DNA of 64,000 bases from Cladopsammia gracilis (lineage: Eukaryota > Cnidaria > Anthozoa > Scleractinia > Dendrophylliidae), in contig JAJGOT010000210.1 of assembly GCA_022457155.1 (NCBI GenBank), positions 843,501 to 907,500 of the forward strand, read 5' to 3'. Below are positions 11,685 to 23,855 of the stretch, piece by piece. The position numbers were made by a program, and so were the translations under genes. Under the pieces are notes generated by a model. That model saw nothing but the letters and a program-made list of their open reading frames with translations, was not told where the DNA came from and did not search any database. The number at the start of each line of letters is the position of its first letter. Within the stretch, counting starts at the first letter, position 1.

Positions 11685-11692
11685 TGACGTCA
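11685..11692. promoter_or_regulatory. Palindromic CRE (TGACGTCA) in the RhoGDI promoter
   Basis: A perfect TGACGTCA lies 100 bp upstream of the RhoGDI ATG. Inverted CCAAT boxes (attgg) lie nearby at about 11625 and 11663. CREB/ATF proteins bind this octamer in animals; its use here is inferred from position. Confidence 0.5.
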
Positions 11693-11791
11693 TGGGGTGG
11701 TACTTTTCTTTGCAGCAACTGGAAAGCAAGCAGGCCGTGTGCGAGGATCGACATAAGGAAATTTTGACTTTTTGGCTCGTAAACATCTCTC

Positions 11792-14700
11792 ATGGCTGAC
11801 CCAGCAGAACAAGCGGCTCCAATAGAGGACGAAGAACCCGAAGAAACACCGGGCTATAAACCACCAGCGCAAAAAACTCTGGAGGAAATTCAAAAGTTGG
11901 ACGCGGAGGATGAATCTTTGGTGAGGTACAAGCAAACGTTACTCGCCGGCGCTGACGATGCTGCGGTCTCGGGTGATTGAAAGTTTAAAATGATCAGTTC
12001 GTGGTACAGTGTAATTGTCTAACTAAGTATTTTTGCTGATCTCCACCATGTATTGTTCCCGTTTCAGAGAGTGATAAAGAAGGACCTAATGTCGTTGTTC
12101 AAAAAATGTCAGTGCTCATCGAAGGCCGACCTGATATTGAGTTAGATCTATCTGGTTTGTATCAGAATTTAGCTCATGACAAAGCTTAAATCATGTCTTT
12201 TACTTTCTTTATTTATTTACAGTTCTGTGATCTGGCTCTCACTTTTCCACTTAAACTTTTGCTTGTCTTAGCATAATTTTTACGCACCGTCCTTCAAGTT
12301 TATTGATCTTTTATTCCTATGTAAAGCTATGTAGTGCGTGACACGAATCGAACTCTAGCTCTTTCGAAAATCGAAATAACATTTACAGTTCGAGTAATGG
12401 TTTCGTTTTTGGCTTAATAGGCGATTTATCCAAGCTTAAAGAGCAGCCTGTGGTAATGAAGGAAGGAGTTTCGTTTAGAACTAAAATAACGTTTAGGGTA
12501 AGTTTTAAATTCCTTTATAACGTAGGCTTACATTAATTTGTGCCCTTTATGAAATTTACAATGTGAAAGCGGCTGGTGAAAGATTTTATTGCACGCGTTG
12601 GGAAAATAGAAACAAAATTGTCGTGCGAATTGTTCTGTTATTTTGATTCCTCCCCAGTGAGTTATGGTTGTTGTTTTGTCGTCAATCTGGTCGATTTTTA
12701 CTTGAATTCTGTAACTATATATAGATAGCTAATTAGCCATTATTAGGGACGGACCAAGTATGCGGAACGGGGCGGGGGGGGGGGGGGGGGGGGGGGGGAG
12801 GTTTCAGCTTGTACGAATTTTTTTTCGCTCATTGCCGGTGCGGAAGTTTTTTGCGGGTAAAACCCTCTCTGTACTAATTCTTTTTCAAGATAAATATCAC
12901 TTTGCATAGTATTTGCTGAACTGTAATACCAGCATTTTTGTTGTCCCTTGTAGATTACCAAGGAACCATTTTTTTTTAATGGGGAATTAGCTTGGTAGAA
13001 TTTTCTGAATCTCTGTGAAATAAAATGACCCCTCCCTATCCCTCTCAAACCCTACATATTGGAATGACCTTCCTACAAGTACAGGTTATACAATGTTGTA
13101 CAAGATATTCTTGCGATATAATAAATTGTTTATAAAACACGCTGTTTTTGTGAGAGAAAGCTAACATTTCAGCAATGCCGCCTTCATCAGGGCACAAAAC
13201 TTGTAAGATATAATTGATTCTGCCTTGGACTTGAATCACTTGAGAATGTTTTGATCAATTTATAAAAGTTGTGTGGACTGTCAACAAATTACAACTAAAC
13301 ACCCTTTCAGACATAAATGCTCAAAGAACACGGAGAGGAAGATATCAAGTGAATTTTCGGAGAAAGAATAAACCATAATCATAGTTTTAGCAAGTTTTCC
13401 CACACACAAAGAGATAAACTTTAAAATATTGGCACTTATACAAGTGTCTGCTTTGAGCTTAGATGGGAATGTTTTACTTGGGACAAATCATTATTTTAGC
13501 AGGGCCCCTCACTGCGAGGATCAAATTTCACTCATGTTTCATCCGCAGTTCATGTGTATAATTTTCATATATTCATATTCATATATTTCACTATTGTCGG
13601 GTTTATCATGAACCGATGAACCGTCATCTGCTCTGCATAGCAGTGCAACACTTAGCGCACTGCTATGTTTCATCCGCAGTTCATGTGTATGATTTCCATA
13701 TATTCATATTCATATATTTCACTATCATCGGGTTTATCATGAACCGATGAACTGTCATCTGCTCTGCATAGCAGTGCAACGCTTAGCGCACTGCGCCACG
13801 GAATTAGTTATGGAAACGTGGTGAGACTTATTAGTATGTTTTGGCCCTCGCAACTGCTTTAAAGAGCGGGATTTAAAAGGCAACAATATGTTTCCTTTTA
13901 GTCACGGCATATAGAAATGTAGGGTACACATACATTTTGAGACATCTGTTATCTCCTTCCTCGGCGTCACTTTTGCGGCATAACAACCTTGACGAGGTAG
14001 CCAAAGCGGAGTGGCAGAACTCTTTCTATTGTTTCGATATAGAGGACATGGATAATCTCGAAACTGCCTTTTACCTCGAGTAATTCAACAACTTGGACAA
14101 AATGTGAAGAGCGAAAGCAAAAGAAAGAGTAAAAAGAAAATAAGAGCGAGGAAAAAAAATCAAACGTTTGAGTGGAACCGATAAGTCATTAGCAACCCTG
14201 CACCGGAGTGCAACGCTTAGAGCATTGCGCTATACAATTCAATATAAAAGTCTGTGTGAACTTTAAGGATAAATACCTTTGTTATTCATATCGTTTGGAA
14301 TCGTTTGGAATGCTTCGTTGATTTCATTCTTTGCTTCGCGAAACAAAAAATTCAATAGGTTCTTTTGTTTCTGCTTTGAACAGAAGATGCCAACCACATT
14401 TTTTGACCCTTTTTTTCTCGAAAACTAAGCGGAAACCAGCGAAAAAAAACTCAGAGCGGTGTTCTTTGGATAGATTGAAGCCACATGCAAAAATTCAGGC
14501 ACTTTCGAGCAAAAAAAAAAAAGAGCCAAAAAGTCACCGGTGCAGTTTTTCCACCAGCGTCTTCATTATTGACTATCTATCAATGTGGCTTGGTAGCTCA
14601 GTGGGTAGAGCATTGCACCGGTATCGCAAGGTCGTGGGTTTGAATCCCATTCAAGCCTGAATTTTTTCAGGTTGCTTTTTCAATTGCTTAAGTTGATAGC

Positions 14701-17340
14701 ACATTGGGAAGATCAAATTTCACTCATCTTTAATCAGCAGTTCACATGTGATTTTCATATATTCATATTCGTAAAGTCTACTTACTTTCTTACTGTTTAC
14801 TTGTAAGAAGAGAAGCCATTTTTTCCAGTAGTGGAATTTGCTATGAAATGAAATTCTAGAAGCAAAAGGAAAAAACTGTCTTGTTTGCACTCAATATCAG
14901 TTACCAACACTATTTAGATCTCATGCCTGGGTTACGTCACGCATCTAGTTACATCCAAACTGGTGCAACTTCTGTAACATTTCACATTAGGGCTTGGGTC
15001 TGGACATACAACAATCATTGTTGTAATGATAAATTACTATAATAACAATACTGATTATTATTTATACCACCAGCCCCTGGTCTAATTAGGTTAAGTTGAC
15101 AAGAGTTTTGCACTCACATGTGTGTATTTTCTAACAGTTTGGTAATGTTGATTTTGCTGGTTTACTGCTCAGTAAAATACATCCAGCTAGACGCAGAATA
15201 GAGGTTTAATGCAACATCTAAATCAACAGTCAAACTTACGCTAAACTTGCCTTTAGTTAAACACTACACAGCAGAAGTGTGACATTAGAACTGGGCCTTC
15301 CCTTCGTTGTACTGGCAATTTTTTTAGGTTTATTTGATAAGATGTTTAGGCAACACAGCTATCATGATGCTAAGACCATTGTTTGATTATTATAAGAGAT
15401 TGACTGGATTTTTAATGGAATTTAGTGAAGTGTGGTCTGCTTTTAGGTCAAGCGTGAAATTGTGGCTGGTCTCAAGTATCACCAGGTATCCTACAGGAAA
15501 GGAATACGAGGTAAGGAATCAAAACAATTTGATGGTTAAATTTCTTTAGTTTGGACTTTTATACTTTATTTAATTCACCACAATATACAATTCCCTGGTG
15601 ATATCAATCAATGAAAACCAATCATTGATTGATATTGACTGATTCAACCAATCATTGAAAATCCATACTCACTCGCCAAGTCTTCTTAATTGCTGTTGAT
15701 TACTGTATTTATTCGGTTAGAAGATGTAACCAGTTATAAGACGCACCCTAAAATACACAACTGAATTGTGTTAAGTTTACAAACCGAAAATACCAGTAAA
15801 ACACTTGGTTATAAGATGCACCATAAACTTAAGAAAAAATGTTTTTCACAATATGCTTTTAAATTCTTTAATTAACATTTACAACTGCTTTCAAAGTGTA
15901 AGTTGATGAGTAAATGGAGCAACATTGGTCTTGAATACAATGTCTGCCTAACCTTTCAAAAGCCTACCATGAGCTTACCATGTATTTTACCTTACACTTT
16001 TAACAACTGGCATTGTATGCCTTTTCTGATGAAGTGTAAAGAGTTAATTTTGTCAGAAAACGTTGCATAAACCACATGTATCAACATCTTGTATCAAAAA
16101 CAAATCACTTTCAACCGCAGTTCCTTCCACGCCAAAAAAAAAGCTTGGTAACCACACAAATTTCTTGAGCATGTGCTCGTATTTAGCCTGGTTACTAAAG
16201 GCTGGTTTTCACTGGCGTCGGAGTCTTAAGAACGCTTCCAACCAAGTGAAAATCGAAAATGGGGGTCGTAAGCGGAGTCATAACCTCGACGGAATTGGAG
16301 TCGGAAGAATCAGAATGGTTCCATTTTCTTCCGATGACTTATGATCCAGTGAAAACTAGATTGTCGGAGTCGCAAGCAGAAGCGAATAAACCAATCACAA
16401 TCCTCATTCCTTGCTTACGACTCCGACAATCTAGTTTTCACTAGATCGTAAGCGATGGAATCATAAGTGCAGGCGGAAGCTCTGCTTACTACTCCATTGT
16501 TTGATTTTCACTTGGTACACTTCCGATTAAGACTCCGACTCCGGCCTTAAGGTCGACCAAGATGGCATTTCGTCCTTGCAGAAAGCTTCCAAATGAACAA
16601 TAAACAACAAGCACTGTTGTTACACAGGTATTGTGACAATTGAAGGGCTGAGAGCATAACCAACCTCTGTCTTTGTCCTTGAAAGTTTCATTATGAAGTG
16701 TCTGACTAGACTGAGAAAAACAACATCGTTTTAAACAAAGGGCAACAAGCTGGCATTGCTATAGTAACCACTGTTACTTGGAAACCAGTGACACATAAAA
16801 CTTTGATCACATTTCATAAACTTGATGAAGTATGAAAGCAATCAAAGCATGTCTTCCCTGCAAAATGTTGATTTCAAAACATGTACCCCATGGCAAAAAA
16901 ACTGAGTTGAGCCTTCTTAAATGGTCACTCTATAGGATTTCATCCACAGATTCAAAACTTAGAACCACCTTGTACAACATCACAGGAAAATACTCAAAAG
17001 CTTTTGTTTGATTAGTCAAACTTCAGGATTTCATCCACAGACTCAAAAGTTCAAACCACATTACATGGCTTATCGTTTAATTTATTGTAGATTAAAGGTT
17101 TTATTATACTTTAATTTACACTTATGTGTTGTTGTCTTTTCAGTTGACAAGGCTTCATTAATGGTTGGAAGTTATGGGCCTAAACCTGAGCCCCATGAAT
17201 ACATCACACCCCCTGAAGAAGCGCCAAAGGGGTTGATTGCTCGTGGACACTATTCAGTAAAGAGCAAGTTCATAGATGATGATAAAATTTGCTACCTTGC
17301 ATGGGAATGGGCATTTGACATTAAAAAAGACTGGGAGTAG
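11792..17340 (+). CDS. ARHGDIA: Rho GDP-dissociation inhibitor (RhoGDI), 5 exons
   Basis: Coding exons are 11792-11972, 12068-12154, 12421-12497, 15447-15510 and 17144-17340. Phases agree and give 201 aa, against 204 in human ARHGDIA. The family extracts prenylated Rho, Rac and Cdc42 from membranes and holds them GDP-bound in the cytosol. The N-terminal arm is acidic and carries the conserved [13 protein letters not shown] stretch (about residues 21-33) that packs on the GTPase switch region. The immunoglobulin-like C-terminal domain that holds the prenyl group includes [27 protein letters not shown] and the terminal [12 protein letters not shown]. The vertebrate paralogues ARHGDIB and ARHGDIG cannot be excluded, but an invertebrate gene of this type usually predates that split. 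The ATG is the first in frame, just before ADPAEQ. Intron 3 is nearly 3 kb and rich in repeats. Confidence 0.95.
12768..12800. repeat. Poly-G run in RhoGDI intron 3
   Basis: The sequence gggacggaccaagtatgcgg is followed by an almost uninterrupted G tract. A similar gggacggacca start precedes the G tract at about 23566, so this may be half of the same foldback family. Confidence 0.7.
13535..13796 (-). repeat. 131-bp tandem duplication, SINE-like
   Basis: Two copies with period 131 (tgtttcatccgcag at 13535 and 13666) contain tattcatattcatatatttcac, ggtttatcatgaaccgatgaac and gcagtgcaacgcttagcgcact. Read on the minus strand, the segment gtggcgcagtgcgctaagcg followed by ggttcatcggttcatg resembles pol III A and B boxes, so the unit may be a decayed tRNA-derived SINE. 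A related fragment lies at about 14700-14775. Confidence 0.65.
14587..14658 (+). mobile_element. tRNA-like sequence, probably a SINE head
   Basis: The 72-nt segment folds as a near-cloverleaf. GGCTTGG pairs with TCAAGCC (one wobble). There is a D-arm GCTC/GAGC, an anticodon arm TTGCA/CGCAA with one mismatch, and a T-arm GTGGG-TTTGAAT-CCCAT. The base before the presumptive anticodon is C instead of the near-universal U33, and the anticodon would be GGT, unusual for eukaryotic threonine tRNA. I therefore read it as a tRNA-derived SINE rather than a working tRNA. The downstream gaattttttcaggttgc looks like a SINE body. Confidence 0.6.
14660..15446. other. RhoGDI intron 3, no gene seen
   Basis: This is AT-rich intron sequence. 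It contains a fragment of the 131-bp repeat family (about 14700-14775) and otherwise no feature that I can support. Confidence 0.4.
16214..16545. mobile_element. MITE with ~50-bp inverted ends and inner inverted repeat
   Basis: The left end (gtcggagtcttaag … accaagtgaaaatc) is inverted at the right end (gattttcacttggt … gactccgact). A second inverted pair lies inside: actagattgtcggagtcg (16357-16374) against cgactccgacaatctagt (16418-16435). There is no ORF of note. It sits in RhoGDI intron 4. Confidence 0.7.
16915..17062 (-). mobile_element. Decayed TTAA MITE fragments in RhoGDI intron 4
   Basis: Two partial copies of the family's internal block are visible: ggtcactctataggatttcatccacaga, then a second gatttcatccacagactcaaaagtt. 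They end about 80 bp before the last exon. Orientation relative to the gene matches the other intronic copies. Confidence 0.55.
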
Positions 17341-17442
17341 GGACTTTTGTGGAACTAGAAATGTAATTTTTTTTTTCCTGACTGTCTAGTTGAAAACCGA
17401 TCTGTTAGGAATGATCTATGAAAGTTGGCTGTAGAATACTAT

Positions 17443-17660
17443 AATAAACAAACCTGAAGATTGTGATTACATCAGTTCTCAAGTGTTAACTGTGTCTGAA
17501 GCATCAGTTACAAGCTCAAACTGCAAGTGTGGATGCTACAATAGCCTTCTCAGTTCTGGCTTGTGTTGTTTCTGTGTGTATTTTCATTTCAACCACTATG
17601 TTTCACAATTTTCGGTTTTGTTTTTAAAGTCCTGTGGTAATATGTGATTATTATAATAAA
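17443..17660 (+). terminator. Candidate RhoGDI polyadenylation signals
   Basis: AATAAA occurs at 17443-17448 (about 100 bp after the stop) and again at 17655-17660 in an A/T-rich setting. Either or both could be used. Confidence 0.5.
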
Positions 17661-18210
17661 AAAAACCTGAAAAGTTAATATTAAATGTAAAAAGTTGTTT
17701 TTCTCTGAATTGTGTTGTGTACTGTGTCTTTAGGTATAATGGGATTCCATCTTACCATTACCCTGTTAACACTTAAAGTATTGTTCCATATAAGAACGAT
17801 AGTAAACTTCATTGTTCTGCGGCATTAGCTCTTTCCCACATAGAATATCTTTGACTTTAAGAACAGAGGAGGGGCTGATGGCTAATAATTATATTTCATT
17901 ATAAAAATAAAGAAAATCCATTTGCGTCAAATAAATTTTAGGAAATGTTCGTGCTAAACCAATCAGAATAGCAGAAGACAATAGCTAATAATGTTGCTTC
18001 TTTGATGAAGTTCCCCAAATACAATATCATTTAAAAATTGTATGTTGTGCGATTGGGTCTCAAATTACTTGAAACCTTGAAAACATTATACAAAATGCAC
18101 CTTGAACCTTAACTTTTTAGCGGTTTTTGAGTCTAGGCCAATGAGATCACTAGTTGTAACAATGAAAAAACTTGACATTCCATCGTGCTTGACATTCCAT
18201 TGCATGAAAA
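17661..18210. other. Intergenic stretch without recognised features
   Basis: This is AT-rich sequence downstream of RhoGDI. I see no exon, RNA or clear repeat. Confidence 0.4.
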
Positions 18211-18384
18211 AATGCTGGGGTAACTGGAACTAGCATCCCATCCAGGGGGGAGTAGCAATATTCCTAGTTGCTTCATGCCACAGAAACCGGGTTAAGCTCT
18301 GGCCGTGTGGGCCATCCGTGGCTCGTGTGCGACTTTACCTACCTTACATGTCTCCATAATTGACTCCTGGAGGGAAAGGGTTAA
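18211..18384. mobile_element. SINE 3' part fused to a TTAA MITE end
   Basis: Bases 18211-18343 match the 3' half of the tRNA-derived SINEs at 51391 and 54502 (atgctgggg … actagcatcccatcc … cagaaaccgggttaagctc). They run directly into acatgtctccataattgactc…gaaagggttaa, the end of the TTAA MITE family. One fragment appears to be inserted in or recombined with the other. Confidence 0.65.
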
Positions 18385-18760
18385 TGTGATCACACCGTTG
18401 CAAGGGCCATTTTTTTTTTTGCCCCAGACAGGAGCCCCATCTCTCGTTCATGATCCCAACACCCCGTTTAATGCGATCAACGACCACCTTTTAGGGTCCC
18501 AACCTTTATTTTCTTGATAAATTTACCTTTTTAATGGGACCACTGAATATATGCACAGTGAATGTACAAGAATGGAATAATTTTTATTGTAAATTGAGAA
18601 CTTTCGTCGCGCTAATTTTTTCCGAGTTTTCACTTCGTACCTCCCCGACTAACTGCCCCTGTGTCTCCGGGGATGGTAAAATCCATGATACATGAAATAT
18701 GTCAAAAGCGTGCGGCGAGTGTTTAAAAAACGTGTTCCAAACTGTTCATTGGGTTTGTAC

Positions 18761-18856
18761 GGATGTTCCGGTTGGCGATACGGTTCAATTACCCCCCCCC
18801 CCCCCATGGGATGTTCCGGTTGGCGATACGGTTCAATTCCCCCCCCCCCCCCCCCA
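18761..18856. repeat. 48-bp duplication ending in poly-C
   Basis: The sequence ggatgttccggttggcgata is repeated at 18761 and 18809. Each copy ends in a C tract of 14-17 bases, giving a repeat whose boundary is the homopolymer. Confidence 0.8.
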
Positions 18857-18859
18857 GCC

Positions 18860-19947
18860 CTGTCATTACGACCACTCCGTTAATACTATGGTCGTACTTA
18901 ATTTACGGGGTTCCACTATGACTGCAAAAGCTGTCATGTGAAAACGATTGGTGCGTGTGAATAAAAACGTACAATTATTACAATCTAATTTCCTGTTCCA
19001 AGCAGAACGAAGAAACGTCATCATGTTTCAAGGAACAAATTACACTTCACGATCCTTTTCATATTTTGGCAGCCATGTCCAGCGGTTTCTCTCCCCCCAG
19101 CAGGGCCACCCGCAGGGTGATCGACACCTGTCACCGTTTATGAATAAGCACCTTGTGACCACAGTTACGTTTTCTTGGTGCGAACCAAAGCTAAGTCATA
19201 AAAAGTTTGGTGGCCGGAGTAATGGGTTTTCCTAAAAAAAAAACACACACACATCTGTCTACTAACACGCTCTTTCCTCTCGAGAGGCAATTACTCGGGG
19301 AACGGGAGACCCCAGGCGCGCGTTTCTATTAAGACTTGAGAATTTTTGACTAAACTGGTCGGGCTGGTTTTGCGTGGTAAGTGAAGTCACTGAACTGCAA
19401 CATGAGAAAGTCCGTATTTCACAATAACGTTTGTTATCTGTCGCAATTTCATTAAGTGCTTTTACTTCTTTCCTTCCCATGTCGCTTGCCGGAGTTTACC
19501 CAGGGCAGATCATCATCGTAACTGGCTTTATATTTAACGACTGACAAGAGGGTAGGGTGGGTCGGGGGTTACAAGAATACTTAAAGAATACATTATTATC
19601 CAGCCAACTTGTACGTAATCAGAAGAAACGGCAAACAGTGATCCTTTCGGCAGAAAAATAGAAACAGAAGCAAATAAAATAAAAAGTGGATTAAGTATTA
19701 ATACTGATCTAGGTCTGAAACCCAGATCCGGCCATTCTCAACGGTCTGTTGCTTTGTTTTGTTGCTATGTTTCTTTTTGTACGTAATCATTGAATTTATT
19801 ATCAGTGTTCCGAATAACCCACATTTAAAAAAGAAATTACCGTTAAGTTAAGAAGCACATTACATACGCTTCTCCTAAAGTTCAATACGAATAGTTGGCT
19901 TGCGAAGACATGTCGGGCTGCCCGTAACCTATTTTTGCCCCCTCTCT

Positions 19948-19979
<32 letters not shown>

Positions 19980-20016
19980 CCAACCCCAAGCGCTGAAAAA
20001 AAAAATAGTCTTTTTT
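18860..20016. other. Intergenic stretch, poly-C tract only
   Basis: No gene is recognised. A C-only tract lies at about 19949-19976. Short open frames here have no recognisable content. Confidence 0.4.
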
Positions 20017-20423
20017 AAAGGCCGTTTCCACGGCAGAAAAATCGGGTACGGACTCGTCAAAAAAGTGGTACGGACCGCATAATTTTAGCCGTTTACACGG
20101 ATAATGTTCTATTGCGTTTACACTACACTTTTTGGAGGACCGGTCCAATTTCTAGTCCCCAGAGGCACGCGGATTTTTACTGCGCATGCGATCAGTGAAG
20201 TTATTATGCAAGCTGACGTAAGAAATGAAGAAACGGGTCCGGACCCGTGTTTTTTCAGGTTTTGGAGCCATAGACGTCTATGGCCCCAAAATATGAAAAA
20301 ACACGAGTCCGGACCAATCCCAAAAGACACGGTACGCATAGTTTACACGGGCGAAAATGTGAGGTCCGTTTTCCTTTTATGATTGGTCCGTACCCATTTT
20401 TTCTGTCGTGTAAACGGCCTTTT
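20017..20423. mobile_element. 407-bp MITE with AAAGGCCGTTT ends
   Basis: The left end aaaggccgtttccacggcag and the right end ctgtcgtgtaaacggccttt are inverted repeats of about 35 bp that also share gggtacggac. A strong inner palindrome (ggtccggacccgtgtttttt … cacgagtccggacc, about 20235-20316) is centred on atagacgtctat. No coding capacity is seen. Confidence 0.75.
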
Positions 20424-23400
20424 AGTCTCTAGCAATTTTATTCCCCCTCCTCCCCCGCTTTATATGATGGACTCTTGATCCGTCACTATGTAGGTTTCCC
20501 CAGGAGCCCATTTTTCTGCCTGGATGTGTCTTCGGCCGCCTGCCGCATGAAAGCCGATCAGTGAGCGACGGATATCCCCGGCGGATATCTTACTTGAGAG
20601 CTCGCCAGAAAAGCCTTACATGCTTCTTTTATAGTTGCGGTTATATTTATGATTTGTTGAGTTGATAGTTTCCTTTATTCTGTCACCCGTATACACTTTG
20701 TTATAAAACGTTTTAGTAGATAATAAATGTAAATTGATCGATCACTTTTTGGAAGACCTTCAGTTTGGTTCGGTCACGCAATCCTCCGCAATTCGTTGGG
20801 GAGGGGTGCGTGACAAACCAAACGAGGGGCTGGGTTATCATGACATGCCCCAAGCACAAAGGATAATGCATTCAGGGTTCCGTCAGGTATTGTTTCTAGG
20901 AGCTTCTTATATCTAAAATAGGGAATTGAGGGAAGATAAACATATTAAGAAAGAAAAATTTCCGGCTAAACCCTTCATGGAAAACAAAGGATGCTACGAA
21001 ACCATTTCCGGACCCTGTACAATGGTTTGTCTAGTTCATGGAAATTGTCAAATCGTTCAACGTCGTTATGTTCTAACTTTTGACGATACTACGTACCCCT
21101 AAACTTTAAAAAATATAATAATATGATTTTATAATGTACACAGACCTGCCTCATATCTGGTTATAAGTGTTGTAATAGCGTGTCACATAAAGCGAGAGCT
21201 GAATAGTCTAAATACCTCTTTGGCATTCCAAGCGTCTATTTGTCTGTTTTTGTTTCTTTAAATAAATCAATCCCGATTTTCTTGGATTACTGTCATTGGC
21301 TTAAGACTGAAATGTTGTTGTTCTAAAAAATAAGCCCTTTCCGTCTTGCCGGAATAAACTGGAAAATATTCTCTAAAAACCGAAAACTCCGCTCAATAAA
21401 GGTAATCTTACACGCAAGCTAATGGAACAATGTTTGCAGTGTCATCTGAAGTACTTGCTTGGATCACGAAGAGGGTCGACAGTAGTGCTTTAAGTGCCTG
21501 TAAATTTGTAAACATGCAATTATCACCGCATATCACTGTGCCTCACAATTCCGTACCACAACCTGTGGATAAGAGAATATATCGCACGGCCTTGTGCAGT
21601 AGCGTGCCGTCGCATGTAGATATCGCCGATCTCGTGTTATATTTTCCGCGGAAATGCCGAGATGAGTGGATTTCCCGCGAAGTTCGTCTATCATCCCATC
21701 CAGCAGGGATAGCCAATTAAAAGCCAGCGTTCCCACGCCTTGTCAAGTTTGATTGACCAATAGAAAACCTGTTCAAACAATTGCTGATTGTCCTTTCAAC
21801 TGTCATCCAAACAGCGTTATGTATTACGGGGCATACTAAAAATTTAATCGGCTAGTTTTTGAGAATAAAGTCTCGTGCTTGAAGTAGCTGGCGATTCACG
21901 GCGTTTGTGATTACACTGTACTAGAACAGCTTTCTTATTTCCCTCAGCGAAGCCTTCCAATCGCATCTTTGTTTCTTTGATCACCTATAATAACATTGTT
22001 TATTATCGCCGAAGGCCATCAGGGAGCCGGCATATTTCCCGCGTTTGGAAGACAAATTATTTCATCGAGCGGTGAGTCACTTACGAGTCTGTTCATATGC
22101 TTGTTTTGTATTTATATTTGTCTAACTAAGAATCGCTGGGCTACTTTAGCCAGACCACTATATTTTTGTTTATTAATGGCCTGTTTATCATTTAACTTTC
22201 ATATTGTTCGCAATTATCGCCCCATATACCCCTTGAATGCATCCCTAAACAGGACGATTTATATGCAATTATCTGCTTCGAGTATTAAGATAAAAAATGT
22301 TTAGTCTTTGGTGCACGCGAATTGGCCCCATGCGTTTGTTATTGTTTATGTTTTTGAACACTGTCTATTCTTGAAAAGTACTTTAATTTACTAATATACA
22401 CACGGGTTAACTGCCATCCGTATGAGTTTTCTCGATCTCGCGGTGTTATTTATTGAAGCCTTTATTATTACTCCCAAGTTTTTGTTTTCTATAAAATTAA
22501 CAAGGGTGATGACCATTGTTTTTGTTCTAAATACGCAAACGGTCATTTGGTTATTGCAAAGTTTTTATGTACCTTTACGAGGCCTCCATCATCGGACCTC
22601 CAAGTTTGATTCAAAGGAAGGCTTCCGGCGAGCTCTTGTGGCCCAACAATTAACAATGACTCAACTTGAATGGGAAAAATAATAATTAAGACCATCCAAA
22701 CAGATGTAAAAACGTTTAGCGTTGCTAAATAAGAGATAAATACTTCAGCAGATGATTTATAGGCCACCCCAAATAATTTTTGGCAAAAAAATGCTGCGGT
22801 GTTCCGTTTTTGTTTTTTTTTTATTTCAAGTGGAAGGTTAAATGGAAGGCGTTATGCGTGACAGGATGCTGTTACTAAAATATAAAGCAATAAGAAATGC
22901 CCAATAGAAATGTTTTATTATTAGTACATACAAACCATGTATTCGGAATATTCGTCCGTTTTTGGTTTTTATATTTTTACTACATTAATCCAGCTGCCAG
23001 AAAACTTGGAATTTTACTCAGGAATCCACTAATCCTACAACTGGGGTGGTAACAGGACAATAAACCCAAAAGCGTGGCGAATCTGTTATGTCTAGACACC
23101 AGGAGTTTGATTCTCTGAGGGCAAATCTGATCAGCATGGTGAGAGATATAGCGTAAATAATCTCCAAGCTGTCAACATTCTCTTCCTAATCTCATCAAAA
23201 TCAGCAGGTTCTCGAGTATAAAAGTGGTTGACTCAACGTACTTTCAGTTGACTGTACGGTTCAAGAGGTATTTTAAGTTTATTACCAGAGTAATTGGAAA
23301 GAAAAACTACTTCTAGAAAATATAACACCCATTGTTCAAGATTTTCGTCACAACTGTATAGATGATACTTTGCTGCCCTTATGTTTTTTGAAATTTGGAA

Positions 23401-23565
23401 TCCAGGTATGTTTTAAACTAATCATTCCAAATTGATAACATTTCGCGTTATGTTCAATTCCTCTCTGTTGTACTTTTGATTCTCTTTAATTTTTTGATAC
23501 TCTTTTACAGTCCAAAACTATATTCCTTTTCCACATGACTCGTTTTCCTTCGTTGTTCTAAGGGC
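20424..23565. other. Intergenic stretch, no gene recognised
   Basis: About 3.1 kb without a supported gene. Open frames at 21430-21720, 21996-22304 and 22422-22682 have no domain that I recognise and no convincing splice or Kozak context. No clear repeat or RNA is seen. Confidence 0.4.
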
Positions 23566-23848
23566 GGGACGGACCATTTAATTTTTTGTGTGTTTGTGTG
23601 TGTGTGGGGGGGGGGGGGGCAATTACGAAAAAAAATTCCTGCTGAAGAAATTTAAGGGAAAAAAATCGTGCACAAGAAAGCATGAAAAAAAAATTCAAGC
23701 ATTTTGGTAAAAAAAATTCTTGCAAATAGTAATGCTGAAAAAAAATTCATACTCAGAAGAAATTGCCCAATTCCCCCCCCCCCCCCCCAAAAAAAAAAAA
23801 ATAATAATAATAATAAATAAATGAAAAATAAAATAAATGGTCTGTCCC
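23566..23848. mobile_element. Foldback element with poly-G and poly-C arms
   Basis: The left end gggacggaccatttaatttt and the right end aaaataaatggtctgtccc are inverted repeats. Inside them, a G tract (about 23607-23620) faces a C tract (about 23774-23789). The interior is a run of A-rich blocks (aaaaaaattc) with loose periodicity. Confidence 0.65.
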
Positions 23849-23855
23849 AAACTCC

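Noticed and set aside
14587..14658. Functional tRNA gene
   Set aside because: C instead of U before the anticodon, an unusual GGT anticodon, stem mismatches and a SINE-like downstream body argue for a tRNA-derived SINE.
21430..22682. Open frames of 86-102 codons, some hydrophobic
   Set aside because: No recognisable domain, no consistent exon joins, and AT-rich sequence produces such frames by chance.
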